Shown here in pieces: positions 10,770 to 22,958 of a stretch of DNA of 64,000 nt. Numbering within the stretch: the stretch's first letter is position 1; each line of letters opens with the position of its first letter. Origin of the DNA: Chrysoperla carnea. Lineage: Eukaryota > Arthropoda > Insecta > Neuroptera > Chrysopidae. A program made the translations under genes and the position numbers. The DNA lies in NCBI RefSeq assembly GCF_905475395.1, contig NC_058340.1, positions 69,976,181 through 70,040,180 on the forward strand, in the 5' to 3' direction. The notes beneath the pieces were generated by a model. That model worked only from the letters and a program-made list of their open reading frames with translations, searched no databases and was not told the DNA's origin.

Positions 10770-10824
10770 TGTTGACTCAACTCAGACAATAACATATCTA
10801 TGGCCAAAACAAATTCGTAGTGAA

Positions 10825-10830
10825 AATAAA
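10825..10830 (+). terminator. Poly(A) signal AATAAA for PGAP5
   Basis: The first AATAAA after the TGA at 10767-10769, 55 bases downstream. This position is typical for a compact insect 3' UTR. Confidence 0.5.
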
Positions 10831-10893
10831 TAACAACATAAAGTTCAGATATATTTTCGTTTCAAAATATATTAATATCTCTATTATTCAGTA

Positions 10894-11460
10894 ATAGGGA
10901 ATATTCATGAAATTTAAATTTGGTTCAAATATTTTTCTTCCGTAACTTTAATGATTGAACATTTCAACTAAACCATTATTTTAGTAATTAATATCTTTTT
11001 AATTACTTAAAATTAATTAATAAAAGTACAAATTCAGTGAGGGCATTTAAAAATTACTAAAACGGAAATTCAAATTTTTATACGGACGTGACATCAAAGT
11101 ACGGGCTTGTCAAATTTGTTGACATACTGTATAATATTAATTACTTACATTTTATATGGTATTTCATTAAATTATATTATTCTACGGCTTTTATTAGAAA
11201 ACTTAATAATAACGAGTGTAAATTCAGTTTTTTAATGTGTAAATTATACATTGAACTGTCACCAATTGACAGATCACGTACTTATATGTCATCAACAGAG
11301 AGCGCCAAAAAACTGCGTTTAAATATCTCAAAATTATAATGTATTTTAAATATTTTTTTACACTTAATGTATTTTTAAGCAGTATTTATATTTTTTACTT
11401 TATTATAACGGTGTAAACAATGAATTAAAAATATAAAAAAAATACATGAATATTCCCTAT
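10894..11460. mobile_element. Tc1/mariner-type MITE, TA target
   Basis: The ends read ATAGGGAATATTCATG and are inverted. They are flanked on both sides by TA (10892-10893, 11461-11462). The element is 567 bp. The ORF at 11088-11339 shows no transposase motif. Superfamily is inferred from the TA duplication only. Confidence 0.65.
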
Positions 11461-12346
11461 TACACAAAATGGCAGTTTTAATATGAAAAAACAATTTTGG
11501 GTAAAACTGTTCACTCCGTTTTTTGTCTAAACTGCATATTTAAACTTTAAAAAGGCACAGATGGCAAGACTAATAGTTCGCAATATACCTTAAATAAATC
11601 GGGACATAAATTTTAAAAATATGTGTTTTTCCAAATATTTTTATCTTTCTACTCAAGTAATTTCAGAGCCACATAGGGCGTTTCTAAAATTAAAAATAAA
11701 GTGTGAAAATCCTTGTTGACCTTAAATCATAATCATACAAAAGCATATCTACACTTATTTTTAGTAAAATCCATAGAGGTAATACCAAAGAGCTGTATAG
11801 ACATGGGAAACGCAATAAGTGAATATCGCAGTGCGAGAGAGGTATCTGTCTTTCTACAGCTAGACGCGCCCTACTTTGTTCTATCTCACTCTACCACGAT
11901 CAACTGTTCTGGCGCCGACTTTGCAGTTCTATGGTTAAACCTAATCGTAGTTAAATAAAATAGAAACTACAAATTTAGTAATGTGTTCGTTTCAAGACTG
12001 TTCTTAATCCCTCTAGAAGACTAACGGCAAAAGTAGTTTATTTTTAAATGTGATTATAAAAAGGGGCTTCCCTTAGAAAATTTTTAAATGTAGACTAGTA
12101 CCTAGTCCGTTTAAACGGTAATCTGACACATTGGTTGGATTTTTAATGAAAGTATTAAAATTTTCAGTAGGATTTTAGAGTAAAAACTCTCTGGTCATAT
12201 CATAGATCGTTGCAGAATCTAACCTCTGAAGTACAAATAGTGTTTAAAAAAAAAAAGTATTTTTTGATTAAGATATATTAAAAAGTTGTTTGTATTATTT
12301 TTTTTGTTTATTTTGAAGTAGATAGGTGATAATTTTTTTATAAATA

Positions 12347-12489
12347 CCCTGGTGGAAAAAATATTTGAAGAAAGAATAAGAAATTCTGAAAAGTCTTAGG
12401 AACTTTGAATTTCTCAACGTTTTCGGACTAGTCTAATTCAGAGTTTCCTAAGACTTATTCTTTTTTCAAATATTTTTTCCACCAGCGTA
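12347..12489. repeat. Fold-back MITE, CCCTGGTGGAAAAAATATTTG ends
   Basis: The left end reads CCTGGTGGAAAAAATATTTG and the right end is its imperfect reverse complement (CAAATATTTTTTCCACCAG). The inner arms share TCTTAGGAA. A related right end occurs at 41622-41705. Confidence 0.7.
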
Positions 12490-12718
12490 GGCACAGTACT
12501 TTTTCTATTATTCTAGAAATAATAATTTTCAATTTGATCTGATGAATCTCTAGTTGTTGTGAATTGTTATTTACAAATAATGTTTTTATAAAATGGATTG
12601 ATTTTTTTTATATTGTACAATTTTTAATAAATATAACCAAGAATTATTTATGCATATATTTATTGTTTAACTTATCCTTCTATGTTTAACCAATCTTATT
12701 CTAGCGTACAGTAAAATT

Positions 12719-12866
12719 TCGTTTATCCAAGGTCATGTGGGGAGGAAATACCCCGGATAATATGGAAGAAATTTTTTCCTCATAGATAAGTAAGTTGCCT
12801 CCGTTGGTTGCCTCGGATAATTCGGACGCTTTATTGATCGAAAGTCGGATAATCAAAGTTTTACTG
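12719..12866. mobile_element. pogo/Tigger-like MITE, TA target
   Basis: 148 bp with ends CAGTAAAATTTCGTTTATCC and its near reverse complement, flanked by TA at 12717-12718 and 12867-12868. The CAGT(A)... end and TA duplication fit pogo-type Tc1/mariner elements. A single similar end (CAGTAGAACCTCG) lies at about 27077. Confidence 0.7.
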
Positions 12867-13444
12867 TAACTCCAAAACCATTTCTACAATTATCAAATAA
12901 TTATAAAAATTTAACGACGAATAAGAAATAAAATTCCATTGAGCGTGGTTTGACAGTTTTATTTTGTACGAAAACGTTCAGCTCAAACACTAAGCGATTT
13001 TTCTATTGAACGATAATGAAGAACGAAAAACGACAAAATGATCATAAAAAAAACTTAATATCTATTTTTCATTTTAAAAAGTGATTATAGCATTTGTTTC
13101 GGACAGTTTGCTAAACAACAAATGTGATAATATGAATGACAAACATCTTGTATCTTTGTCCAAACTGTTTGCCCGAAACAATAATGAATCGTAATTGAAA
13201 TGGAAAGGTCTATTGAATTCATTCAAGGTAATAATTATCCTATTCCTTAAAATCTCATCAAAAGTCATAGACTAGACAAATTCAATTATAATAAAGTAGC
13301 TAACAATAGTAATATTTATTTTTATTTCATAGTAAAATTAGAAAACATTTTAAAAATATCGAGAAAAATCACTAGACTAATTTTACTGTAATATATTATT
13401 TTAATTTTAGAGCCTATTCATATTTTTTGAATCATGTATAACAA

Positions 13445-13517
13445 GGGGGTGTAGCTCAGATGGTAGAGCGCTCGCTTAGCATGCGAGAGGTACCGGGATC
13501 GATACCCGGCACCTCCA
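13445..13517 (+). tRNA. tRNA-Ala (anticodon AGC)
   Basis: A 73-nt cloverleaf. The acceptor stem GGGGGTG pairs with CACCTCC (one G-U), the discriminator is A, the D arm is GCTCAGATGGTAGAGC, and the anticodon stem CTCGC/GCGAG encloses TTAGCAT with AGC at 13478-13480. The T arm is CCGGG/CCCGG. Both internal promoter boxes are canonical, there is no intron, and a T-run terminator follows from about 13524. It looks functional. Confidence 0.97.
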
Positions 13518-13744
13518 AAAAATTTTTTTAGTATCTTATCTTATTTTCTTACAGAAACATATCGCACTATTTAAAATACAATTTTCACGTATATTATTCG
13601 AAATGAGTTTCCCGTAAATGAAAAACAGGTAAGTATAAGAATCTTTAAAATATTAATTAGAAGCCTCAAGAGAATAAGATATAAAAAGGTTTAAAAATTG
13701 GGTAAGTATTAAATTATGTTATATATATCTATTAACAAGAATTT

Positions 13745-16460
13745 ACCATTAGTATTAAATGAATAGAATAATACAAGAAACAGAGCAGTGACTAGCACAC
13801 AAGACTTCTGTATTACGGTACTACAGTTCGTATACAGATCTAGGGGATATTTTTTTATTAGTAAAATTAATTTTAAAAATTTGCTTATTCATCATGTTCA
13901 CCTAATACAAATATTCAAAAATGGATCTTTTTTTCTTAAAAAAAAATTGATTTTACAAATTCCAAAATGTGTACATGTTCTCCTATTAGAAATATTCAAA
14001 AATGTCTTTATTTAAGTAATTTTTTATTTTTCGATTTTTTTAATCATTACAAAAACATATAATTTTGAACATTTTTACTAGGAGAACATGATAAACAAAT
14101 ATTTAAAATTATTAAAAATTTTATCAAAAAAAAACCACTGGATACGAACCGTAGACATCATTAATCGAAGTCAGAGTCGCTATCCACTACTCTATTCGTG
14201 TAATATTAGACTTATCATTAATTTATTATTAATGCAAAATTGTTATAATTATTTTAATTTTTTAAAATAAAACATAACAGTTGGAATATCACAGAACTAT
14301 TTTTAATTTAAAAGTTAATTCGTTAACTCATCTGAGTAAGAACTTGTATTTGTTTTTGACTTTTTTTTTTGGGTAAATTTTACGTATTTTAATTTTACTT
14401 ACTTGTAGATGTTGATACTTACTTCTTGAATTTTTCAAGCTTTTGAGGATCATTCAGCTATTACCAAAAATTTAGCATTAGTATTAAATTAATGATTGGT
14501 ATAATACACCAAGAAACAGAGCAGTGGCTAGCACGCAAGACTTCTGTATTACGGTACTTCAGTTCGTATACAGATCTAGGGGATATTTTTTTATTAGTAA
14601 AATTAATTTTAAAAATTTGCTTATTCATCATGTTCACCTAATACAAATATTCAAAAATGGATCTTTTTTTCTTAAAAAAAAATTGATTTTACAAATTCCA
14701 AAATGTGTACATGTTCTCCTATTAGAAATATTCAAAAATGTCTTTATTTAAGTAATTTTTTATTTTTCGATTTTTTTAATCATTACAAAAACATATAATT
14801 TTGAACATTTTTACTAGGAGAACATGATAAACAAATATTTAAAATTATTAAAAATTTTATCAAAAAAAAACCACTGGATACGAACCGTAGACATCATTAA
14901 TCGAAGTCAGAGTCGCTATCCACTACTCTATTCGTGTAATATTAGACTTATCATTAATTTATTATTAATGCAAAATTGTTATAATTATTTTAATTTTTTA
15001 AAATAAAACATAACAGTTGGAATATCACAGAACTATTTTTAATTTAAAAGTTAATTCGTTAACTCATCTGAGTAAGAACTTGTATTTGTTTTTGACTTTT
15101 TTTTTTGGGTAAATTTTACGTATTTTAATTTTACTTACTTGTAGATGTTGATACTTACCTCTTGAATTTTTCAAGCTTTTGAGGATCATTCAGCTATTAC
15201 CAAAAATTTAGCATTAGTATTAAATTAATGATTGGTATAATACACCAAGAAACAGAGCAGTGGCTAGCACGCAAGACTTCTGTATTACGGTACTTCAGTT
15301 CGTATACAGATCTAGGGGATATTTTTTTATTAGTAAAATTAATTTTAAAAATTTGCTTATTCATCATGTTCACCTAATACAAATATTCAAAAATGGATCT
15401 TTTTTTCTTAAAAAAAAATTGATTTTACAAATTCCAAAATGTGTACATGTTCTCCTATTAGAAATATTCAAAAATGTCTTTATTTAAGTAATTTTTTATT
15501 TTTCCGATTTTTTTAATCATTACAAAAACATAAAATTTTGATCATTTTTATTAGGAGAACATGATAAACAAATTTTTAAAATTATAAAAAAATTTATCAA
15601 AAAAAAACCCACTGGATACGAACCGTAGACTATATTAATCGAAGTCAGAATCGCTATCCACTACTCTATTCTTGTCATATTAGACTTACCATTAATTTAT
15701 TAGTAATGCAAAATTTTTATAATTATTTAAATATTTTTAAATAAAACATAACAATTGGAATATCACAGAAGTGTTTTTAAATTAAAAGTTAATTCGTTAA
15801 CTCATCTGAGTAAGAACTTGTATTTGTTTTTGACTTTTTTTTTTTGGGTAAATTTTACGTATTTTAATTTTACTTACTTGTAGATGTTGATACTTACCTC
15901 TTGAATTTTTCAAGCTTTTGGGGATCATTCAACTATTACCAAAAATTTAGCATTAGTATTGAATTAATGATTGGTATAATACACCAAGAAACAGAGCAGT
16001 GACTAGCACGCAAGATTTCTGTATTACGGTACTTCAGTTCGTATACAGATTGGGAATTGTTTTTTTATTATTAGTAAAATTAATTTTAAAAATTTGCTTA
16101 TTTATCATGTTTACTTAATAGAAAAATTCAAAAATGGACCTTTTTTCTTTTAAAAAAAAATTGATTTTACAAATTTAAAAATATGATCATGTTCTCCTAT
16201 TACAAATATTCAAAATTGTCTTTATTTATGTAATTTTTTATTTTTCGATTTTCTTAATTACAAAAACATAAAAATTTTGAACATTTGTAATAGGAGAACA
16301 TGATGAATAGATTTTTAAAATTATAAAAAATTTATCAAAATAAAATAAAACTCACTGGATACGAACCGTAGTAAGTATAATTCGAAGTCAGGGTCGCTAA
16401 CCACTACTCTGTTTTTGTCATATTAGACTTATCATTAATTTGTTATTAATGCAAAATTTG
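13745..16460. repeat. 736-bp tandem array (about 3.7 units) of inverted SINE pairs
   Basis: Corresponding points lie at 13781, 14517, 15253 and 15992 (spacings 736, 736, 739). Units 1-3 are nearly identical and unit 4 is more diverged and incomplete. Each unit has a tRNA-like head on the plus strand (for example 13781-13842) and a second on the minus strand (14196-14135). Each head is followed by the same kind of body (CATGTTC(A/T)CCTA...ATTCAAAA), so the two SINEs meet tail to tail. The rest of each unit (about 14200-14510) is A/T-rich spacer. The three 75-codon and two 60-codon ORFs in the array simply recur with the repeat and are not genes. Confidence 0.88.
14135..14196 (-). repeat. tRNA-derived SINE head, minus strand (unit 1; repeated in units 2-4)
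   Basis: On the minus strand this has an A-box-like AGTAGTGGATAGCG, an anticodon-loop-like CTGACTTCGATTA and a B box GGTTCGTATCC, in tRNA spacing. The best resemblance is to tRNA-Arg(TCG). Equivalents lie near 14871-14932, 15607-15668 and 16350-16412. The 16350 copy has the more tRNA-like A box AGTGGTTAGCG. Confidence 0.65.
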
Positions 16461-16756
16461 TAGTATACCCAATTTTTTAAACTGTTAATTTTCTTACTTT
16501 TGCTTATATGGAAGGTAATGAGTGAAAAATCACTGAAAGTTTGCTTACGTATTTTGAATGATCTCGGCGGGAATTTATAGGAGATAAATAAAACAATTTT
16601 TTTTTTATAAAAAAAAAGTACACTGTAAAAATTTATTGTCAATGGACGGAAAAATACATTTCAAATTTAATTTTTTAAATGTATAAAAAGAAAATTAATG
16701 AATACAATAATTTATTGTCGAGAATAAAATGGGAGGTAAAAAAATTTTTTATTTTT

Positions 16757-19700
16757 CTATTCCCACACCCATAGTGGGCGTATTGGATGAAATTTCCATA
16801 TATCAGGATGTCCATGATGTTGACGATGATGAAATGCACTGTTTGACCATTGAAATGGTAATACTACTGACGAAATATCATGTGAATTTGTTGAAATACT
16901 GTTATTGTTGTTACTATTATTATTATTATTATTATTATTCATAAGTGTTGGTTGTTTTAAGGCTATCTCATCGATTTGAGTGTGTGGTGGACCAGAAATT
17001 ACTAGCATATCATGCGATTTTAATGTATTTACTGTAACAAAACAAAAAAATAAGCATTAAACATGTGAAAACAAACAATTGACTGAGTCAATTGTTGAAA
17101 TATCCTGTATTATAGAATCCTACGGACCCCAAGTCAAAATTGATCCCTATATTGATCAATTACGAACTTAGTCTCACTTTTTACGTCCTGAGTACGCTGT
17201 ATAAATTTCCGTTTGATATCTCTTCGTTTTTGAGTTATCGTGTTCACAGACGGACAGACAGACAGACAACCGGAAATGGACTCTTTAGGCGATTTTTATA
17301 AACACCTATACTAAAATTTTGTTAGTAGCTTCAATATTTTTAAAAAAGACGGTGCCAATGCTTCCACACCACACGATACAAGTTTCAAAATAGATACAAG
17401 TACAAAACTTTACAAACCTGTTAATGCTTTTGTGTCAATAATTCCGTATGATTGTTGATCGGGAAGTAAATCACCACGAAGAGCAACATCAGTTACAGAT
17501 GGTTGTCGTGATATATTTCTCATGAAACTGAGCACATCATGGAACGAATTACATACACTATGATTCTCATAAAAATATTTTGCTTTTGTTGAATTACCAT
17601 ATGAAAATTCTTTTCCATGCAATTTTTCCATATTTTTTGTACCAGAACTCTCTTGTATATACTGGAAACAAAATTGAATAAAATTTTTAATTAAATTTAT
17701 TAAACCAGAATTAAAATTTCTTTCTTCGTTAATAAAAAGATCTTTTTACCTCAAGTTAGCCCGAATTTAAGAGCTAATTTTTATCCAATGGAAAGACCTG
17801 TTTTTGCAATAAAAAAAAATATGATTTCGAGTTTAAGTTTAAGAAAATGCAAGATTCGAATGACCTACGAATGGCGGCCCTCATCCTGGGTCTTTAAAAG
17901 GATTCCAAGCGCTCATGATATCGGTAACAGAAGAAAACTTGAAGTGAAATTTTTTTGGATATTTAAAAATAGATATTTTAGGTATAGATATAATTAGATA
18001 TTTAAAGATGAAGCCCAACATTCGTGAGTAAGAAATCTTACAATAAAAACTAAAAAAAAACCGCCAAATAATGTCTGTCTTTTTAGGGCAAATGTATCGA
18101 ATTTAAAAAAAAATATATTTTTTAAATGAAACTTACATCGTGATATGGTAAACCATACGTTGCCCAGTATCCTTGTTGCACAAACTTCTGTGAAATATCC
18201 GAACTATTCGTTTTCCCTGGCATCTGTTCCACTAACCATACAAAACCGTTTGGTTCCAATAATTGTTCTTTTGTAAATTTTGTCAAATCAATAATCATCC
18301 ATTGTTTATTCCCAGTACCAACATCACCTTGTCGTATATACTCTGACCATTTTTTACCATTATCGGCTAAACGATTAGCGGCCATGACACGTGGTCCAAG
18401 TAATATTAAATCTTCCGAATCAATATGATTGAATTGTTTTTTATTAAAGATATTAATAGTTGTGCCCGTTACAACTAGATCATGCGGTACATTGTTTGAT
18501 TTGATTTCGTAAAAGTCGTCGTGGCTACTGATTGCACCAGGGTAGCCAGTAAATATGATACGTGTGCCAGGTATTAACGGTGATTTTGGATCAGATAGCG
18601 TATGGTAATTGAAATCGTAACGTTTTAGAATACGAAGCATGGAATTGTAACTGGAAAATACGAAAAAAATTAAACCGTTAAATTAAACCCTATTACATCC
18701 TATTTAGGCTCAAATGCAGCCATTTTAAATTAAAATTGAGTGAAAGTTGTAAGAAAAAAAGTATGATGAACTTACTTTTCAGCAGTATTTTCAGCAATGT
18801 ACAATTCTTTTTCATTGGGTACTTGTGGCGAGTTACTAATTTTGATGAAAGCCGATGATAAACCAGGTTTATCTTGAAAGAATTTTGGTGTTGCATTAAA
18901 TTTACGCTTTAATTCATTCAAATCAGACATAACATTCAACCATAAGAAGTCTAATGGTGGTATATCAATATCTTGACGTGATCGTTTTACACCATATCGC
19001 CAACCAGCCTCCAAGCCATCCAATTGTGCATAAAATAAGCGTATTTGATGCCAAAATGGATCATTTTCATTTTGTATTGAAAGTGTACGCATAATTTCAT
19101 CGTTCTCTTTCAAAAATTCACGAATTTGATCACATTCTGTTTCAATATCAACGCATGCTGATTCCACGGTGTTCTTCCATTGCCAATAAATTGACTGCCA
19201 CGTTAAGCTACCTTCAAGTAAACCAGCAGCGTATGCTTGTACCCAATCTGGATAAGTTGCAGCTGTTTCTATCTCCAAAACGGACCAACTATAAACAAGA
19301 GAAAAGCGTATAAGTAAACATTTTCGAAATTTTTATTAAAATTTAAATAATTAGCGATTTTTCTATGAAAATTTATTTAACTTTTTCAAATCAAAATATA
19401 ATTTTCTTATTTTAAACTGTTGTCCTAAATTTTATAAATCCTTTTTTCGATTTGATTACGATTTCGACACTTACCCATTTTCTACAACATCTGTTCTGAA
19501 ATAAGCTCGTGCAGCACCTTGTGGGATTTCTTTTAAATTATTGCCTTGTCCCCAAAATTCCATTTTAAAATTGGTTTTTTTCCTCCAAAACACGGTTGCC
19601 GAATAATTGCCATCTTCCACGTATTTACTGTAATTTATAAATTATTACTGTTAATAAGGTAAAGGCTAACGGTTAATCGTCTTTAACCGTTTTATTAATT

Positions 19701-20097
19701 AAACTGGGAGGTTGCGGGTTCGAATCCAGGCGGCGGCAGACTGATCAATTATAATTAATGGGGTAGTAAATTGACTGCCGTCGCATGGATAAGCTCGAAG
19801 TAGCCGACTCCATCCACATAATAAATTTTCATCTGAACAACAACTTTTAGTTATTTTAGGAAAATAACAATTAAATGTAACTAACCTTCCTAGCTCTCCC
19901 ACAATAATTGTAATAATTCCCAACAATGACATTGCAGCAATAATGTATGATGATAGACGAGTTTGAAACCATGATGCACCAACAACCTTTAAAATTTTCT
20001 TATCACGTTTCGGTGTTCGATGATGAACAATTATTCTCGTTAATTGCACTTTTTCCCCGGTAGGTGTTAAAATAACATGTCCATTTTTCGCACTCAT
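16757..20097 (-). CDS. lama: Phospholipase B-like protein (lamina ancestor / PLBD family)
   Basis: Six exons (20097-19886, 19627-19475, 19288-18776, 18650-18137, 17661-17418, 17031-16757) join to 1,911 nt, 636 residues. A basic N-terminus and one membrane helix (about residues 50-67) suggest a type II or signal-anchored lysosomal protein. The LAMA/PLB-like core then follows: ARAYFRTDVVENGWSVLE, AGLLEGSLTWQSIYWQW, MLRILKRYD, GYPGAISSHDDFY, ANRLADNGKKW, NKQWMIIDL, WLVEQMPG, and the C-terminal LPFQWSNS and GHPDIWKF. The family folds as an N-terminal-nucleophile hydrolase that self-cleaves before a conserved cysteine in a C-S-(A/G)-L-I-K context. Here that site reads SSAFIK (S266, codon at 18856-18858), so the cysteine is replaced by serine. 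The last exon has an insertion with two asparagine runs. Introns carry a SINE (intron 1) and an R repeat (intron 5). The family call is firm; enzymatic activity is uncertain. Confidence 0.92.
17066..17345 (+). repeat. Dispersed repeat R, copy in PLB-like intron 5
   Basis: Shares GAAAACAAACAATTGACTGA, the ACAGACGGACAGACAGAC run and AACCGGAAATGGACT with the copy at 5912-6513. It is internally deleted and antisense to the host gene. Confidence 0.8.
19660..19825 (+). repeat. tRNA-derived SINE fragment in PLB-like intron 1
   Basis: Contains a near-perfect B box GGGTTCGAATCC at about 19716-19727, then a unique body (GGCGGCAGACTGATCAATTA, GACTGCCGTCGCATGG, AGTAGCCGACTCCATCC). The A-box half is degraded. 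It is clearly more G/C-rich than its surroundings. Confidence 0.6.
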
Positions 20098-21889
20098 GAT
20101 TGATTAATAATAATATACAATTATTTAAATTAAAATCAAAAAAACAATAATGAAGAAATTAAAATGAAAAAAGAAAAATTAATGATGCGTTTTGTAACGA
20201 TTAAAAGAAAATTGTTTTAAGTTAGTTTAAAGTGGAAATATTTATGTTTTACAAAAAATAATTGCGATAAATTTTTACAGTATTAAATTTTTTAATTGAA
20301 AAACAATAATTAAGGGACTTCCATCGAATAATTGATTTTGAGAAGAAACAGTTGTCTTCTCAAAGATTTTATGTTGTTCAATTTTGTGGCTGTTTTGAAG
20401 CCACAAATTTTTGTTTGAAAAAATTTTATTTTTTGTATTCAGTCCGTTCTTATTCGATGATTCTTGATAATTTTATTATCACCAGAAAATCAAAAAACAC
20501 CATTAAATAAATTTTCTTTAGTGATGATAGTTGATAGCTGTTTATTTTCAATTTTTTATTTATCCTAGAAATAAAAAAATAATAATATTTTTATTATCTA
20601 ATTTTTGCGAAAATTTCTTAATTTTAAGAAAATCTACTATTAAGGTTATCCGACCACTACCGTCATATATATGTATATCAAAATGGTAGTTTTAATTACC
20701 TCTATGACATCGTCATTGAGGCTTGACCATCGATTTCATGATAAAGATAATTCGTGTAATTTTTTTTGCAAAAAATTTGTTTGAATAATCAATTTGCTCA
20801 AGTGGGAAAATTTGGGATAGTTCACTTTTTATGACCAAAGAATTTTATTTATTAATTTGACGGTAGTTTCGAATACCCCAGAAATAATTGTTTGAATTTT
20901 TCATAGAAAAATTTATTTTTTTGACTGAAATATTTTAAAAATTATAGATCAGACGACTTGAACAGAAAAAAAAGGAATGGCAGAATATAAACTACCCTTT
21001 TCGATTATTCAAAACATAGTTTGCGAAATTTTATGTGGTTGTGTTCTATAATGCAGAGGGCTAGAAAAAAGGTTAGATTTAAAACCAATAAGATTTAAAG
21101 GAAAATTTTTATTACAATATTTTAAAAATAACAAAAAAACTTTTCTCCGAAACATTTTCCCGCTAATTTTAATAAATTCGACAGAAATCAAAGTTGAATT
21201 TCGAACAAAAGTTAACTCGAACAAACTTAAAAACAAAAATTAACTCAAAAATAACTCGACTACGAACATGAGCTATTTTTAAGCCCTCTGCAACAGCTAA
21301 AACCGCATAGAATTTCGCATTGCGCACTAGGAACTATTCTCTATTTAGAATAATTCTGAAGTGAATATCAATCGCCCGATTTAATACAGGTTTAAAAAAA
21401 AATTAATTTATAAAACATACAATTTATTTATTTATTTTAAAAAATAACAAATTTTATTATCATAAAACAATCTTCGACGCAGCAATCATATGAGGAATTT
21501 TTTTCGTAGAATACAACATTTTTCAATTGTTACAAAACAAACTGTTTGAGAGTAGAAAAAAAAATGCTCTAGTAATTACTAGAAGCTCGCGACAAACAAA
21601 AAAACCCGCTATATAAATTTTTTTATCGTTTAATATTGTGATGATAAAATAATTAAAAAGATATCGATAACTAAATTAGTAGTATGTTCAGATAAAATGT
21701 AATAATAAACAGTAGTTTTTTAAAGGTATGGTAACAAAAATAATTCAGTATTATCGATATATTTTTCTAGGATATTGTACCCAATCCCTTTCTTTTTATC
21801 CGACTGAGCAACGCAAAAGAGTGGTAATGTGTGTATCAGACTATGCCTGTTCCTATGTGGTATACTAGAGGCCCAATGCGTGAGCCAAT
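20098..21889. other. Gene-free A/T-rich spacer
   Basis: The upstream flank of the PLB-like gene. No coding segment with splice sites was seen on either strand, and I saw no obvious repeat in it. The promoter of the PLB-like gene must lie near 20100-20300 but shows no clear TATA or initiator. Confidence 0.5.
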
Positions 21890-22376
21890 TTTGGCGTCAT
21901 ATTGTGAAAAAGAATGTATATGTGTTTCTATGTGGCACACTAGAGACCAAACACGTGGACCGATTTTGATGATTCTTACGTAAATCGATTTTTCTTAACT
22001 TTGTGAGTTAAGAAATTAAGTAACTACCTACTGAAGATATGGCAGTAATACAAATTTAATATGGCGACTACCAGATGACATATTGTGAAAATATGTCTTC
22101 CTATGTGGCACACTAGAGATCAAACGCGTCGGCCAATTTTGATGATTCTGACGTCAATCGATTAGTCTTGACCTAACGAGTGCTACTGAGGATATAGCAG
22201 TAATGAAAATTCAATATGACGACCAGCAGACGCCATATTGTGAACAATAATGTATGTGTGTTCCAACGTCGGTCGATTTTAATGATTCTCACGTCAATGG
22301 ATTTGTCACAACCTTGCAAGTGCTACTGAAGATATGACCGTAATGAAAATTCAATACAGCGACCACAAGACGCCAC
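21890..22376. repeat. Imperfect tandem repeat, about 150-180 bp unit, 3 copies
   Basis: The landmarks (G)CCATATTGTGAA..., GTGGCACACTAGAGA, CCGATTTTGATGATTCT and GAAGATATG.CAGTAATG recur in order, starting near 21896, 22076 and 22230 and ending near 22376. The copies have small deletions. Confidence 0.7.
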
Positions 22377-22958
22377 TAGCAATTATGTATTTTACGAAAT
22401 CCTTGCTGTGGCAATTAAATTTCCACTTAATCGAAGTTTGTATATGGAAAATTTTTAATTTTATCAATTGTGTATACCTCTAAAAGGTATCTCATTTTTG
22501 CACACTTAATTGATATCGATTTTATTAGTAATTAATAATACTCGCAAAAAATTATTTTTAATCTGTCTACTGAAATTCAGATAGTAACAAGATTCTGGGT
22601 TATTTCAATATATATCGTCATTATTTTGTTATTTTTCTGCCGTCAACCGAATAAGGGGTGTGGCGTGACATTAAGCAATTCCATTTTTTCTAAGTAGTTT
22701 TACAAAAAAACGACACAAGTAAAGTTTTTGCTTTAAAAAAGGAATGAATTTTGTAGTTTTCTTAAATTCTTATCAATATGAGTACTTTTTTGCTTAAAAC
22801 TGATTGATTTGACTTTTTGACATCTATTAGGTAAGATCGATGAACGATCATCGGTACAAAAGCAATAGCTTCATTTCCTTCGGAAATTCGCTAAAATTCT
22901 AAAGATACAACCATATCAAACAAAATAAAGTAAAAAAACTAGTAACTTTAATGCCGGA

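Noticed and set aside
11713-11958. 81-codon ORF in a G/C-richer patch (11800-11940)
   Set aside because: No recognisable protein; the patch may be a promoter or SINE-like fragment but shows no A or B box I can support.
13788-15487. Five ORFs of 60-75 codons repeated in the array
   Set aside because: They recur only because the 736-bp unit recurs. They overlap the SINE bodies and start at non-ATG or chance codons.
19709-19740. A functional tRNA gene in PLB-like intron 1
   Set aside because: Only the B-box half is tRNA-like; no acceptor stem or A box pairs with it, so a SINE fragment is more likely.
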